From: Kitasatospora phosalacinea
GTDB taxonomy: Bacteria; Actinomycetota; Actinomycetes; Streptomycetales; Streptomycetaceae
Direction of reading: 5' to 3'
DNA length: 64,000 bases
Assembly (NCBI RefSeq): GCF_000717185.1
Contig: NZ_JNYE01000016.1
Location: 62,001 to 126,000, forward strand
Shown here: positions 33,833 through 43,800 of the stretch, in pieces
Numbering within the stretch: position 1 is the stretch's first letter
Layout: every line of letters starts with the position of its first letter
Program-made: the position numbers and the translations under genes
Notes under the pieces: generated by a model
The model's database searches: none
Seen by the model: the letters and a program-made list of their open reading frames with translations, nothing else
Told to the model about the DNA's origin: nothing

Positions 33833-34676
33833 ACCGGAGGGCCGCGGACCCGCGGGGCCGGAGGAGGCAGGGGGACAGGCGGTCGGACGGAGCCCGTCCG
33901 CCCGGTGATCGGTGACGCGCTCCGGCGCCGGGGCACCGGCCGCACCCGTGCGGTCGGCGCCCCGGCGCCCGTGCGTCCGGGGGAGGCCGGGGGACGGCCG
34001 CGGAGATCGGGCGGGCGGGCTGCGCTTCCGCCTCCTCGGCGCACCGGAGGCCACCCGGGACGGCAGTCCTTCGACGTGCCCCGCCCGCGGCCGGAGCCCG
34101 GGAGAATTTGGGAGGAGGCGATCCGGGTCCTCACCGGCATCGGCAGCGTGGAAGCGGAAACGATGCGCCGACGGATGGCCGAACACTTCTCCTGACGAAC
34201 GCTGCTCCCGACGGGCACTGCTCCCGACCGCAGCCCGTTCCCGGGAAGCCCCCCCCCTGGAGCCCGACGGAATTCCCGCGAATTCCCGCCCGGTCCGTCC
34301 CGCCCCGTCCCGCCCGGTCCGTCCCCGGTCGACTTCCCCCCGACCCTACGAGGGCCCACCACTCGTTTCCGCTCCGCCCGCTACCCGGCCCGCGAAAGGC
34401 GAGTGAGCTGGGTCACTTCGCACAATCCAGTCCCGGGCGGAACGGATTTCGGCTAACGTTCGGACCGCAACGGAGTCGCATTCCGGAGCTCCGACTCGGG
34501 GGAGCGGAGTACCGAAATGCGGCCGCCGGTGCGGTCGTACGTCGCACGGGGGACTGCTGCCGGTCCACGGCGGGGGGAGGAGAAGCGCCTCGACGCTGAG
34601 GCGCCCGGGGGATTGCGGCGGCTCTCCCCCGCCCGATCCCGTCGAACGGCTGGCCCGGCAGCAGCGTGTACGTGTT
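33833..34676. other. Long gap, no intact gene
   Basis: Over 800 bases without a convincing gene. A fragment reading LRFRLLGAPEATRDGS (about 34018-34066, plus strand) resembles the N-terminus of SARP/AfsR-type regulators but dies at once. A helical tail ending ETMRRRMAEHFS stops at 34195. Around 34390-34480 composition is less GC-rich and may hold a promoter. The remainder appears to be non-coding. Confidence 0.5.
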
Positions 34677-34719
34677 CCGCGGGTGCGGGGGTGGACGGCG
34701 TCCGCCCCCGCACCCGCGG
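34677..34719 (-). terminator. Terminator of the RecD-like gene
   Basis: A perfect 15-base-pair stem (34677-34691 with 34705-34719) and a 13-base loop lie 35 bases beyond the minus-strand stop at 34754. Confidence 0.85.
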
Positions 34720-34753
34720 TGTTTCCGGGCGCCCCGCGGCCGAGGGGGCCGGG

Positions 34754-36973
34754 CTACTGCGCGGTGAGGACGGAGCGCAGCCGGGTCGTGCGGTCCGGAG
34801 CGGGCCGCTCCGCGACCGCCTGGGCCAGTGCCGGGCCCGCCGCGTGCACCACCGACAGGTGCCGCTCCGCGCGGCCGAACGCCGAGTACACCCACTGCCT
34901 GGTCAGCTGCCCGGCCGCCTCCGGCGGCAGCACCACGACCACCGCGGGCCAGCGCCGCCCGACCGCCTGGTGGGCCGTCAGCGCCCAGCCGTGGCGCAGC
35001 TTCCCGGCCTGCGCCGGGGTCAGCGTGATCCGGCCGCCGTCGGCCAGCTCCACGTGCAGGCCGCTCGCGTCGCCGTCCAGCACCCGGCCGGGCAGGTTGA
35101 CGCCCAGCGCGGGGGAGTGCACCACCCGGTCGCCCGGGTCGAAGCCGCCGAACCGGCCCGGGCCCGGGTTCAGCTGCTTCTTGGCCGCCTCGTTCAGCGC
35201 CCGCGTCCCGGCCGGGCCGCCGTGGCCCGGGGTCAGCAGCACCGTCTGCTCGGAGGGCACGGACAGCGCCCGCGGGATCGAGTCGGTGAGCAGCTGGACG
35301 GCCCGGTGCACGGCCTCCCCGCCGTCCTGCGCGGTGAGGATCACCACCTCCTTGTCCGGCGCGTCCACCGGCAGCAGCTCGCCGACGCCCACGCCGGAGA
35401 CCAGCTCGCCGATCGGCCCGAAGTCCGGCGTCAGGGACGACACCACCGGGCACGGCTTGACGGCCAGCAGGTCCGCGAAGAACCGGCCCGGACCGGCCGA
35501 CCACAGGCCGCCCGGGTCTCCGGACAGCACCAGCCGGGCGCCGTCCGGCACCGCCTCCAGCAGCGTCGCCGCGGTCTCCACGTCCAGCAGCGGGGCGTCC
35601 AGCACCACCAGCACGTCCAGTTCGAGGGTGCCGTCCACCGCGCGCGGCACGTCCGCGCCGTACAGCAGGTCGCCCAGGGTGCCGATCCGCCCGGCGGCGG
35701 GGGAGCCCTCCGGCAGCAGCGCGGCCAGCGCGTCCCGCCCCCGGCCCGTCCAGGTGGCTGCCCGGGCCCGCAGGCCCAGCCCGGCGGCGGCGTGCAGCAG
35801 CGCGGCCGGCTCGGCCCGGGCCGCCTCGCCGCCGGTGTGCAGCACCAGGCCGGAGCCGGCCGCGGCCCGCACCAGCGCCTGCGCCGAACGCGAGGGCGCC
35901 GCCGCCGCGGCCTCCTCCCAGGCCGCCGGGCCGGGCAGCGCGGGGGCACCGCCGTCCTCCCCGTCCTCCCCGGCCTCTCCGGCCTCTCCGGCCTCTCCGG
36001 CCTCCCCGTCCGTGCCGGGCTCGAAGGTGGACAGCAGCCGGACCAGGCCCTCGCCGAGGCTCTCCTCGGCCAGCGCCAGGCGCTCCAGGGCCAGCACGGT
36101 GCGGACGGGCGGCTCCTCGTCCTCGTCGTGGCTGCCGGGCGGCATCGGCAGCTCCTCCTGGAACGGCATCACCCGCCCGTCCTCCAGCACCGCCTGCAGC
36201 GCGCCCTCCGCGTCCGGCACCCGCTGGGTGCGCAGCGCCTCCGCGACCTCGCCGATCTCCTGCGCCGAGTGCCCGCGCAGCGCGGCCTGCTCCAGCAACC
36301 AGGCGACCAGCGCCTGGGCCCGGCGCGGGTCGCCCGGCTGGGCGGCGGGGCCGAGCAGGCCCTTGGCGAAGCCGTCCGCGTGCTCGGGGCGCACCCCGGG
36401 CAGCGACAGCACCGCCCACGGGTCCTCCCGCAGCAACTCGGCCGCGCCCTCGCCGAGTTCGGCCAGCGCGGTGGGCGCCAGCCCGGCGGGCGCCCCGCCG
36501 GCCGCCAGCACCTCGCCGACGGCCGCCAGCGCGGCCCGGCGCTGCGCGTCGTCGAGCGGGGCGGACGGGGTGGCCGGGGCGGCCGGGCGGCGCACGGGGC
36601 GGGCGGCGGACGGGACGCGGGCGGGGGCCTCGGACGGCTCGGCGGCGGGCGCGCCCTCGTCGCCGACGGCCTCGCCGGTGGCGTCCTCGCCCTCGTCCTC
36701 GCCCTCGTCCGCGTCGGCGGCGTCCTCGTCAGCGGCCGGGAGGTCGGCGTCACGCGGACGGGGCGGGGCGACGATGTCGTTCGCGTTGATCGCGCCGATC
36801 GCCTTGGCCAGCGCGGCCACCGCGGCGGCGCGCTCCGCAGCGCTGAGCGGCGCGCCGCCCGACCGCCCGGCCCCGTCCTCCTGGACGCCGGTCGGCTCCG
36901 CCTGGCTCTCCGCCTGGCTCTCGGCCGGGCTCTCGGCCCGGTTCTCGGCCTGGCTCTCCTCGGGGGTGGTCAT
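34754..36973 (-). CDS. RecD2-like protein with lost ATPase motifs
   Basis: A 739-residue protein that follows the order of RecD2-type helicases. An acidic N-terminus comes first, then helix-hairpin-helix-like repeats (LREDPWAVLSLPGVRPEHAD, about 182-201), then a helicase core. The Walker A position reads LHTGGEAARAEPAALL (about 378-393) with no GKT/S. The Walker B position reads VVLDAP (456-461) rather than VVDEAS-like. The GDPxQL position is GDPGGL (485-490). The C-terminal LRHGWALTAHQAVGRRWPAV matches motif VI/UvrD-C (YAxTxHKxQG). ATP hydrolysis is therefore unlikely, while DNA binding could remain. An acidic GEAGEAGEAGEAG stretch comes from a 9-base repeat near 35960-36010. It is followed by the aldo-keto reductase gene upstream on the same strand's reading order. 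Confidence 0.8.
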   Translation of the reverse strand: MTTPEESQAENRAESPAESQAESQAEPTGVQEDGAGRSGGAPLSAAERAAAVAALAKAIGAINANDIVAPPRPRDADLPAADEDAADADEGEDEGEDATGEAVGDEGAPAAEPSEAPARVPSAARPVRRPAAPATPSAPLDDAQRRAALAAVGEVLAAGGAPAGLAPTALAELGEGAAELLREDPWAVLSLPGVRPEHADGFAKGLLGPAAQPGDPRRAQALVAWLLEQAALRGHSAQEIGEVAEALRTQRVPDAEGALQAVLEDGRVMPFQEELPMPPGSHDEDEEPPVRTVLALERLALAEESLGEGLVRLLSTFEPGTDGEAGEAGEAGEAGEDGEDGGAPALPGPAAWEEAAAAAPSRSAQALVRAAAGSGLVLHTGGEAARAEPAALLHAAAGLGLRARAATWTGRGRDALAALLPEGSPAAGRIGTLGDLLYGADVPRAVDGTLELDVLVVLDAPLLDVETAATLLEAVPDGARLVLSGDPGGLWSAGPGRFFADLLAVKPCPVVSSLTPDFGPIGELVSGVGVGELLPVDAPDKEVVILTAQDGGEAVHRAVQLLTDSIPRALSVPSEQTVLLTPGHGGPAGTRALNEAAKKQLNPGPGRFGGFDPGDRVVHSPALGVNLPGRVLDGDASGLHVELADGGRITLTPAQAGKLRHGWALTAHQAVGRRWPAVVVVLPPEAAGQLTRQWVYSAFGRAERHLSVVHAAGPALAQAVAERPAPDRTTRLRSVLTAQ

Positions 36974-37003
36974 CGCGGGAAGGCTCCTTCGACGGGCGGG
37001 CGG

Positions 37004-37981
37004 CTACAGCTCCGTCCAGCCCTGGTCCGGGTAGCGGTGCACCGGGGCCGACACGTCGTCCAGCGCAGCGCGGATCTCACCCGGAAGCGTAAGGGCCTCG
37101 ACCGACAGCGAGGACTGCAGCTGGGCGGCGGTGCGGGCGCCCAGCAGGGTGGCCGACACGCCGGGGCGGTCGCGGACCCAGGCGAGGGCGACCTTGAGCG
37201 GGGTGGAGGCGAGCCCGTCGGCGGCGGTGGCCAGCGCGTCCACGATCCGCCGGGAGCCCTCGCCCAGGTACGGCTGCACCGGGCCGGTGGGGTGCGGGGA
37301 GGCACCGCGCGACTCCGGCGGCACGCCGTGCCGGTACTTGCCGGTCAGCACGCCCCGGCCGAGCGGCGAGCAGGCCAGCAGGCCGACCCCGGCGTCCAGC
37401 GCGGCGGGCAGCGCCTCGCGCTCGATGCCGCGCTGGAGCAGCGAGTACTCCAGCTGGACGGAGGCCAGCGGGGTGCTGCCGGGCGAAGCGTGCTGCCGGG
37501 CCGCGGACTTGGCGAGCTGCCAGCCGCTGTACTGGCAGACCCCGACGTACCGGGCCCGGCCGGAGGAGACCGCCAGGTCGAGCGCGTGCAGGGTCTCCTC
37601 GGTGGGGGTGGCGGCGTCGTGCGCGTGCACCTGCCACAGGTCGACGTGGTCGGTGTTCAGGCGGCGCAGCGAGGCGTCCAGGGCGTCCAGCAGGTGGCCG
37701 CGGGAGGCGTCGGGGCGGCGCGAGCCGGGCCGGACGCCCGCCTTGGTGGCGATCACCAGCTCGGAGCGCGGGACCAGGCCGTCGGTCAGCCGGGACAGCA
37801 GGTACTCGGCGCCGCCGTCCGCGTACACGTCGGCGGTGTCGACCAGGGTGCCGCCCGCGTCCACGAAGGCCTTCAACTGCTCGGCGGCCTCGTGCTCGTC
37901 GGTGTCCCGGCCCCAGGTGAGGGTGCCCAGGCCGAGCCGGGAGACCCGCAGGCCGGTCCGGCCGAGCTGTCGCTGTTCCAT
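37004..37981 (-). CDS. Aldo-keto reductase
   Basis: A 325-residue NADPH-dependent TIM-barrel oxidoreductase. Family marks: LGLGTLTWGRD at the start, Asp-Tyr pair in DTADVYADGGAE, Lys in VIATKAG, His in WQVHAHD, and the cofactor end segment RDRPGVSATLLGARTAAQL. The tetrad Asp-Tyr-Lys-His is complete, so it is likely active on aldehydes or ketones; the substrate is unknown. ATG 37981 follows GGAGG by five bases. It lies 30 bases before the RecD-like gene on the same strand, so both probably share a transcript. Confidence 0.92.
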   Translation of the reverse strand: MEQRQLGRTGLRVSRLGLGTLTWGRDTDEHEAAEQLKAFVDAGGTLVDTADVYADGGAEYLLSRLTDGLVPRSELVIATKAGVRPGSRRPDASRGHLLDALDASLRRLNTDHVDLWQVHAHDAATPTEETLHALDLAVSSGRARYVGVCQYSGWQLAKSAARQHASPGSTPLASVQLEYSLLQRGIEREALPAALDAGVGLLACSPLGRGVLTGKYRHGVPPESRGASPHPTGPVQPYLGEGSRRIVDALATAADGLASTPLKVALAWVRDRPGVSATLLGARTAAQLQSSLSVEALTLPGEIRAALDDVSAPVHRYPDQGWTEL

Positions 37982-38209
37982 CGCGCCCTCCGTCACGCCC
38001 GCCGCGCCAGTCGTGTCGGCGCAGGTCGGGGGCGGTGCCCCCGCGTGCTGTGAGGGTAGCGGCGAAACCCCCCGGGGCCCGGGACCACCCGCGCGCCGCG
38101 CCGCCGCGCGCGCCCCGCTGTGACCCGCACCACCCCTACCGGTCAGTAGCCCGGCTTCCGCCGGGGCGGCTACGCTCATCCGCACCACCCGACTGGAAGG
38201 CTTGGGCAC

Positions 38210-39256
38210 ATGCGACTCGGGATCAACCTCGGCTACTGGGGACTCGGCCTGGACGCCGACAACATCGCGGTCGCCCAGGAGGCCGACCGGCTCGGCTACG
38301 CGGTCTGCTGGGCCGCCGAGGCGTACGGCTCGGACGCCGCGACCGTCCTGTCCTACGTGGCCGCGAGGACCGAGCGGATCGACGTCGGCTCGGCGATCTT
38401 CCAGATCCCGGCCCGCACCCCCGCGATGACCGCGATGACCGCCGCCACCCTGGACACCCTCTCCGGCGGCCGCTTCCGGCTCGGCCTCGGCGTCTCCGGC
38501 CCGCAGGTCTCCGAGGGCTGGTACGGCGTCAAGTTCGACAAGCCGCTGGCCCGCACCCGCGAGTACGTGGAGATCGTCCGCAAGGCGATGTCCCGCGAGC
38601 GCCTGGTCCACGACGGCGCCCACTGGACGCTCCCGCTGCCCGGCGGCCCCGGCAAGCCGCTCAAGCTCACCGTCCACCCCGTCCGCGAGCGCATCCCGCT
38701 GTACATCGCCTCCATGGGCCCCAAGAACCTCGAACTCACCGGCGAGATCGCCGACGGCTGGCTCGGCCTCTTCTTCGCCCCCGAGCACGCCGCCCTCTCC
38801 ACCGACGCCCTCGCCGCGGGCCGCGCCAAGGCCGGACTCACCCTCGACGGCTTCGACCTCTGCCCCACCGTCAACATCGCCGTCGGCGAGGACGTCCGCG
38901 CCGCCGCCGACACCCTGCGCGACTACACCGCCCTCTACCTCGGCGGCATGGGCAGCAAGGAGAAGAACTTCTACAGCCAACTCGCCCGCCGGATGGGCTT
39001 CGAGCAGGCCGCCGACGAGGTCCAGACCCACTACCTGGCCCGCGACAAGGCCGCCGCCGCGGCCGCCGTCCCGCACGACTTCATCGACGCCACCGCCCTC
39101 CTCGGCGACACCGCCCGCATCGCCGACCGCATGCAGGCCTACGCCGCCGCGGGCGTCACCACCCTCACCCTCGCCCCGGCCGGCTGGACCCTGGAAGAAC
39201 GGATCACCGCCCTGCGCACCGGCGTCGACGCCCTGGACCGCGCCGGACTCGCCTGA
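38210..39256 (+). CDS. LLM-class F420-dependent oxidoreductase
   Basis: A 348-residue luciferase-like TIM-barrel protein. MRLGINLGYWGLGLDADNIA, ERIDVGSAIFQIPARTPAMT, SGGRFRLGLGVSGPQVSEGW and IPLYIASMGPKNLELTGEIA are typical of the F420-dependent LLM family in actinobacteria. It would use reduced F420 (or FMN) for hydride transfer to an unknown substrate. ATG 38210 has GGAAGG upstream. It is divergent from the aldo-keto reductase, with a 228-base spacer. It appears to be a single-gene unit. Confidence 0.92.
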   Translation: MRLGINLGYWGLGLDADNIAVAQEADRLGYAVCWAAEAYGSDAATVLSYVAARTERIDVGSAIFQIPARTPAMTAMTAATLDTLSGGRFRLGLGVSGPQVSEGWYGVKFDKPLARTREYVEIVRKAMSRERLVHDGAHWTLPLPGGPGKPLKLTVHPVRERIPLYIASMGPKNLELTGEIADGWLGLFFAPEHAALSTDALAAGRAKAGLTLDGFDLCPTVNIAVGEDVRAAADTLRDYTALYLGGMGSKEKNFYSQLARRMGFEQAADEVQTHYLARDKAAAAAAVPHDFIDATALLGDTARIADRMQAYAAAGVTTLTLAPAGWTLEERITALRTGVDALDRAGLA

Positions 39257-39257
39257 C

Positions 39258-39378
39258 GGGGCTGGCCGCCACTGCGTCGGTCTCCTGCTGCCGCGCCGGG
39301 AGTTCGCTCCAGTCGGCGACGTATCCCGGCTTCGGGTTCTCGATGCGCTCGTGGATCTGGGCGATCCAGCACACGCCG
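39258..39378 (-). pseudogene. C-terminal gene scrap next to the IS remnant
   Basis: The minus strand reads RVCWIAQIHERIENPKPGYV then ADWSELPARQQETDAVAA, clearly protein-like. I recall similar tails on small actinobacterial or phage-associated proteins but cannot name the family. No start, ribosome site or N-terminal part is in frame. It lies between the LLM gene and an IS5-type remnant and was probably truncated by that insertion. Confidence 0.45.
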
Positions 39379-39439
39379 CGAAGCGGCCCTGCTGTTCCCG
39401 GGCGAGTTTCGAAGCGTGCCCGTCACTCAGGGCTCGCTC

Positions 39440-39772
39440 AGGGCGTCCGCCAGTAGGCCATCGGATCCGTGGGCTTCGAGAGCGGGTGTTCCAACGGCAA
39501 AGGGGCCGGGCGCGTCGGATCAGGCAGCGGACCGTGATGACGGTGGCGGCCAGGGCGAGGAAGAACTCGACGGCCGCTCTCCGGCGTTCGGTGCAGCGCC
39601 GGAGCTTGCCGAAGTCGTTCATCCAGGCGTTCGTGCGCTCGACAACCCACCGGCCGCCGGTCCGGATCGGGGTCTTCGCGCCGCACGGGGCGATGCCGGC
39701 GTCGATCCTCCGGCAGCGGCCCGAGGGGGCAGGCACGTATCCCCGGTGATCATGAAGCGTGGAGAACTCCAT
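39440..39772 (-). mobile_element. IS5-family transposase remnant
   Basis: The minus strand from about 39772 encodes a transposase C-terminus: IDAGIAPCGAKTPIRTGGRW, VVERTNAWMNDFGKLRRCTE, then RRRAAVEFFLALAATVITVR and LIRRARPL. The order GGRWVVERTNxWxxxFGxLRRCTERR is the DDE catalytic-Glu region of IS5-type transposases. The N-terminal two thirds are missing. No inverted terminal repeats were found by eye. A dead insertion-sequence fragment. Confidence 0.8.
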
Positions 39773-39823
39773 GATCGGGTGAACCGTGCCCGCCCTGCTG
39801 CCGGCACCGATTGGCGGACGCCC

Positions 39824-40258
39824 TCAGAGGTCGATCTGGTACCGCAGGAAGCCCCGGGTGTCGGCCACCTTGTCGTAGAGCAGGCGGGCGGTGGCGTTGG
39901 TCTCGTGGGTCATCCAGTAGACCCGCATGCAGTCGCGCTCGCGGGCGAAGTCGGTCACCGCCTCGATCAGCGCGCGGGCCACGCCCCGGCCGCGTGCCTC
40001 GGGCGCGGTGAACAGGTCCTGCAGGTAGCAGACGTCCGGGCCCGAGGTGTTGGCGTGCATCAGGAAGTGGGTGATGCCGACCAGTTCGCCGTCCAGCCGG
40101 GCGCCGAGCGCGTGGATCCGGTCGTCGGCCAGGAAACGCTCCCAGGCCAGGTCGTAGGTCTGTTGCGGCTCGTCCCGCTGGTAGAAGGCGAGGTAGCCGC
40201 GGAACAGTTCCTCCCAGGCCGGGCGGTCAGCGGGGGTGAGCTTCTCGATGGTGATCAT
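39824..40258 (-). CDS. GNAT family N-acetyltransferase
   Basis: A 144-residue acetyl-CoA-dependent transferase. MITIEKLTPADRPAWEELFR starts strand 1, and FTAPEARGRGVARALIEAVT is the acetyl-CoA pyrophosphate loop (R/QxxGxG/A). YWMTHETNATARLLYDKVAD is the usual beta5/alpha4 end. The family acetylates amines on small molecules, peptides or antibiotics; the substrate is unknown. ATG 40258 is the only reasonable start. It is a single gene, flanked by an IS remnant and the Trypco1 operon. Confidence 0.9.
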   Translation of the reverse strand: MITIEKLTPADRPAWEELFRGYLAFYQRDEPQQTYDLAWERFLADDRIHALGARLDGELVGITHFLMHANTSGPDVCYLQDLFTAPEARGRGVARALIEAVTDFARERDCMRVYWMTHETNATARLLYDKVADTRGFLRYQIDL

Positions 40259-40517
40259 CCAGCGATCCAAGCAGAGCGCGGCGGTGCGTCCTACCCGTAG
40301 GAATGCGCGGACCTGACCGAGACCCCCCGCCGCGCACGGCGCCTTCACCACCGAGCACGCCGGCTTCCCGACCTGCACCGCCAACCTGCCGTGGGCCGTG
40401 GCCCGTTCGCGCGCCGCGGGGCGGTGGCACATCTTGAATTCCCCCGTCGCCCGCGGCCGTTGCACGAGTACGGTGGCGGTGCGGTCGCCGGGTGGTGGCC
40501 GGGAGGGGAGGGCTGTC

Positions 40518-40859
40518 GTGGGGCAGCAGTTGGCGCGGGTGCCGCTGGACGGCGGGGGGTCGGTGCTGGTCGAGGCCGCGGACGGGGCGGCCGGGCCGGT
40601 GAAGGCGGGGCGGGTCGGGGACGCGATCCGCGACCTGCCGGTGGGGCTGGGGGAGGCGCTGGGGCCGGTCACCGAGCTGGCGCGCACCGTGCTGCGGCGG
40701 TTGCGGGACGCGGGCCCGGCCGAGTTGGAGGTCGAGTTCGGGGTCGACCTGTCCACCGAGGCCGGAGTGGTGATCACCAAGACCGAGGCCAGCTGCCACC
40801 TGACGGTCAAGCTGGTGTGGCGCAAGGACGAGGCCGGGCCCGCCCCCGCGGCGGACTGA
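40518..40859 (+). CDS. Trypco1 (CU044_2847-type) protein
   Basis: A 113-residue protein starting at GTG 40518 with GGAGGGGAGGG upstream. SVLVEAADGAAGPVKAGRVG, then LGPVTELARTVLRRLRD, then ELEVEFGVDLSTEAGVVITK and CHLTVKLVW match the trypsin-co-occurring domain 1 family. The stop lies four bases before the next gene, which carries the trypsin-like protease domain, so the pair forms one operon. By the published comparative-genomics view of NTP-dependent conflict systems, Trypco proteins are partners or regulators of such proteases; direct biochemistry is lacking. Confidence 0.88.
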   Translation: MGQQLARVPLDGGGSVLVEAADGAAGPVKAGRVGDAIRDLPVGLGEALGPVTELARTVLRRLRDAGPAELEVEFGVDLSTEAGVVITKTEASCHLTVKLVWRKDEAGPAPAAD

Positions 40860-40863
40860 CCCG

Positions 40864-43800
40864 GTGGACGGCGGGGCTCCCGCCGCGGGCGCGCCGACCG
40901 CTGCGGGCACGGGTGCGCTGACGGCCGCGGTCGCGCAGGTCCGCGACCGGGCGGGGAACGTGGTGGGCGCGGGCTTCCTGGTCGCCGAGGGCCTGCTGGT
41001 CAGCTGCGCGCACGTGCTGGAGGACGGCGGCCACGGCCCCGGGGACGAGGTGGAGCTGGTCTTCCCCCGGGTGCCCGGCGCCCCGGCGGTCCGCGGCCGG
41101 GTGCTGGCCGAGGGCTGGCGCGACGCGCAGGAGCAGGACGTCGCCCTGGTGCGCCTGGAGCACGTGCCGCCGGGGACGGCGGTGCTGCCGCTGGGGTCGT
41201 CGGCGGCCTGCGGCGGGCACCGGGTGCGGGCCTTCGGGTTCCCCACCCAGGCCCGGCCGGACGGGCACTTCGGTGCCGCGGTCGCCGTCGGGCTGCTGCC
41301 GCCCACCGGCGGGGTCGGGGAGCTGCTGCAGCTGACCGGCGCCAACGACCTGACCACCGGGTTCAGCGGCGGGCCGGTGCTGGACGAGGTGACCGGCCTG
41401 GTGGTCGGCATGCTCACCGAGATCACCGCCCCCGACGGCTACGACCGGGGCGCGGGCATCGCCCACGCCACCCCGACCTCGGTGCTGCGCGGGGCCTGGC
41501 CCGCCCTCGACATCGGTGACGTGTCACCGTACCGGGCGCTGGAGCCGTTCACCGCCGAGCACGCGCGCTGGTTCCGGGGCCGGGAGGAGGCGGTGCGCCA
41601 GGTGCTGGCGGGCCTGTCGGGCGGGCAGCGGGTGGTGCTGCTGCTGGGCCCGTCCGGATCGGGCAAGTCCTCGCTGGTGCAGGCCGGAGTGCTGCCCGCG
41701 CTGGCCGACGGACGGCTGCCGGGCAGCGACCGCTGGCAGCAGACGGTCGTCCGCCCCGGCCCGGACCTGGACCTGGCCCTCGACCGGGTCGACCGGACGG
41801 ACGGGCGGGCGGACGGGCGGACCGTCCTGGTCGTCGACCAGTTCGAGGAGCTCCTCGCGCCCTCCGCCGGGCCCGCGGCCGCCGCCCGGCTCGCCGGGAT
41901 CACCGGGGCGGTCCGCTCCGACGCGCCGCTGTGCACCGTCCTGGTGGTGCGCGACGACTTCTACCCCCGGCTGTCCGCGCTGGCCCCCGAACTGCTGCGC
42001 ACCGCACTGGAGAGCGGGGGCGTGCTCAACGTGCCCGCCGTGCTGACCGCCGACGAGCTCGACGCCATCGTCACCGGCCCCGCCCGCGACCTCCAGACCC
42101 CCTTCGAGACGGGCCTGGCCCGGCAGATCGTCGCCGACGTCCTCGCCCTGAACCCGGTGAACCCAGTGAGCCCGGTGAGCCCCGTGGGCCCGGCGGGCCC
42201 GGCGGACCCCGTGAACCCCACGGCCCGCGCCGCCACCGGAGCGCCGGTCACCGCACTGCCCCTGCTGGAGGTCGCCCTCACCCGGCTGTGGGAGCGCCGC
42301 CTCGACCACGACGGCCGCCTCACCCACGACGCCTACCGCCGCACCGGCGGCGTCACCGGCGCGATGACCGACTGGTGCGAGGCCGCGCTCCGCGAACTCG
42401 GCGAACAGCGGCGCCCCGTCGCCCAACGGGTCCTCACCGCCCTGGTCCGCCCCGCCGACGAGGCCCTGCGCGTCCCGGCGGCCCGCCGACAGCGCCCGCT
42501 CGGCGAACTGCGCGACCTCGCCGCGGCCGACGACACCCCCGCTGCCGCGGACGCCGTCGACGAGGTCCTGGCCGTCCTCTCCCGCCACCGGATCCTCACC
42601 ACCCACCGGGCGGGCGACACGCCGGTCGCCGAACTGATCCACGACGCGCTCATCCGCGACTGGCGCACCCTGCACGACTGGGTCGAACAGGACGCCCGCT
42701 TCAACGACTGGCTCGACCGCGCCGAGACCCGCCACCGGCACTGGCAGCGCCGGCAGCCCGGCGGACGCGACGCCCGCGACCTCCCCGCCGGGAGCTTCCT
42801 CGCCGAGGGCACCGACTGGTCCGCCCGGCGCCGCCTGCCCGCCCACGTCGCGGCCTTCCTCGCCGAGGGCCGCCACCACGAGCAGGCCGCCGCCCGCCGC
42901 AGCCGCCGCCTGAACACCGTCCTGGCCACCCTGCTCGCCCTCGCCGTGCTCGCCTCCGGCCTGGCCGCCTGGCAGTGGCGGACCGCCACCGCCGCCCGAC
43001 GCACCGCCCAGTCACGGCAGTTGGCCGCCCAGTCCGCCCTGCTGGCCGGCACCGACTCCGACCTCGCCGCGCTGCTCGCCGTCGCCGCCTACCGCACCGG
43101 CCCGACCGAGGAGGCCGCGGCCGCACTCACCGCGGCGGCGGGCGTCCCGCTGCTGCACCGCTTCGTCGTCGGAGGGCCCGGCGGTGCCGCGTCCTCGGTG
43201 CTGTTCAGCCCGGACGGCCGGACCCTCGCCACCTACGAGGAGGAGACCAGGACCGTGAGCCTGCGGGACGCGGCCACCGGCCGGGCCACCGGCACCCGCC
43301 TCGACCACGGCGGCTACGTGTTCGCGATGGCCTTCAGGCCCGACGGCCGCACCCTCGCCCTGGGCGGTGAGGCGGACCTGCAGCTGTGGGACACCGCCAC
43401 CGGCAGGAGCACCACCGTCCCCGCCGAGAGCGGCGGCGTCGTGAACGCGGCGGCGTTCACCCCGGACGGGCGCACCCTGGTGACCGGCAGCAGCGACGGG
43501 ACCACGTGGCAGTGGGACGTCGGGGGAGCCCCCGGCGACAGCACCCTCACCCTCTCCGGCCGGGCCACCGCCCGCGCCGACACCAGCGGCGCGGCCTCGG
43601 CCGCCTCGGCCGCCTCGGCGGCCTTCAGCCGGGACGGGCGCACGCTCGTCAGGGGCGGCTACGACGGGACCGCCCGCACCCGGGACGTCGCCACCGGCGC
43701 GGCCGGGCCCGCCCTCACCGGCCACACCGGCGGCGTCTCCGCGGTGGCGTTCAGCCCCGACGGGCGCACCCTCGCCACGGGCGGCGACGACCGGACGGTG

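Noticed and set aside
33905..34195. Small plus-strand gene ending MRRRMAEHFS
   Set aside because: Composition is arginine/glycine-rich for most of its length, with no ribosome site; only the last 25 residues look protein-like, so it was treated as gap DNA.
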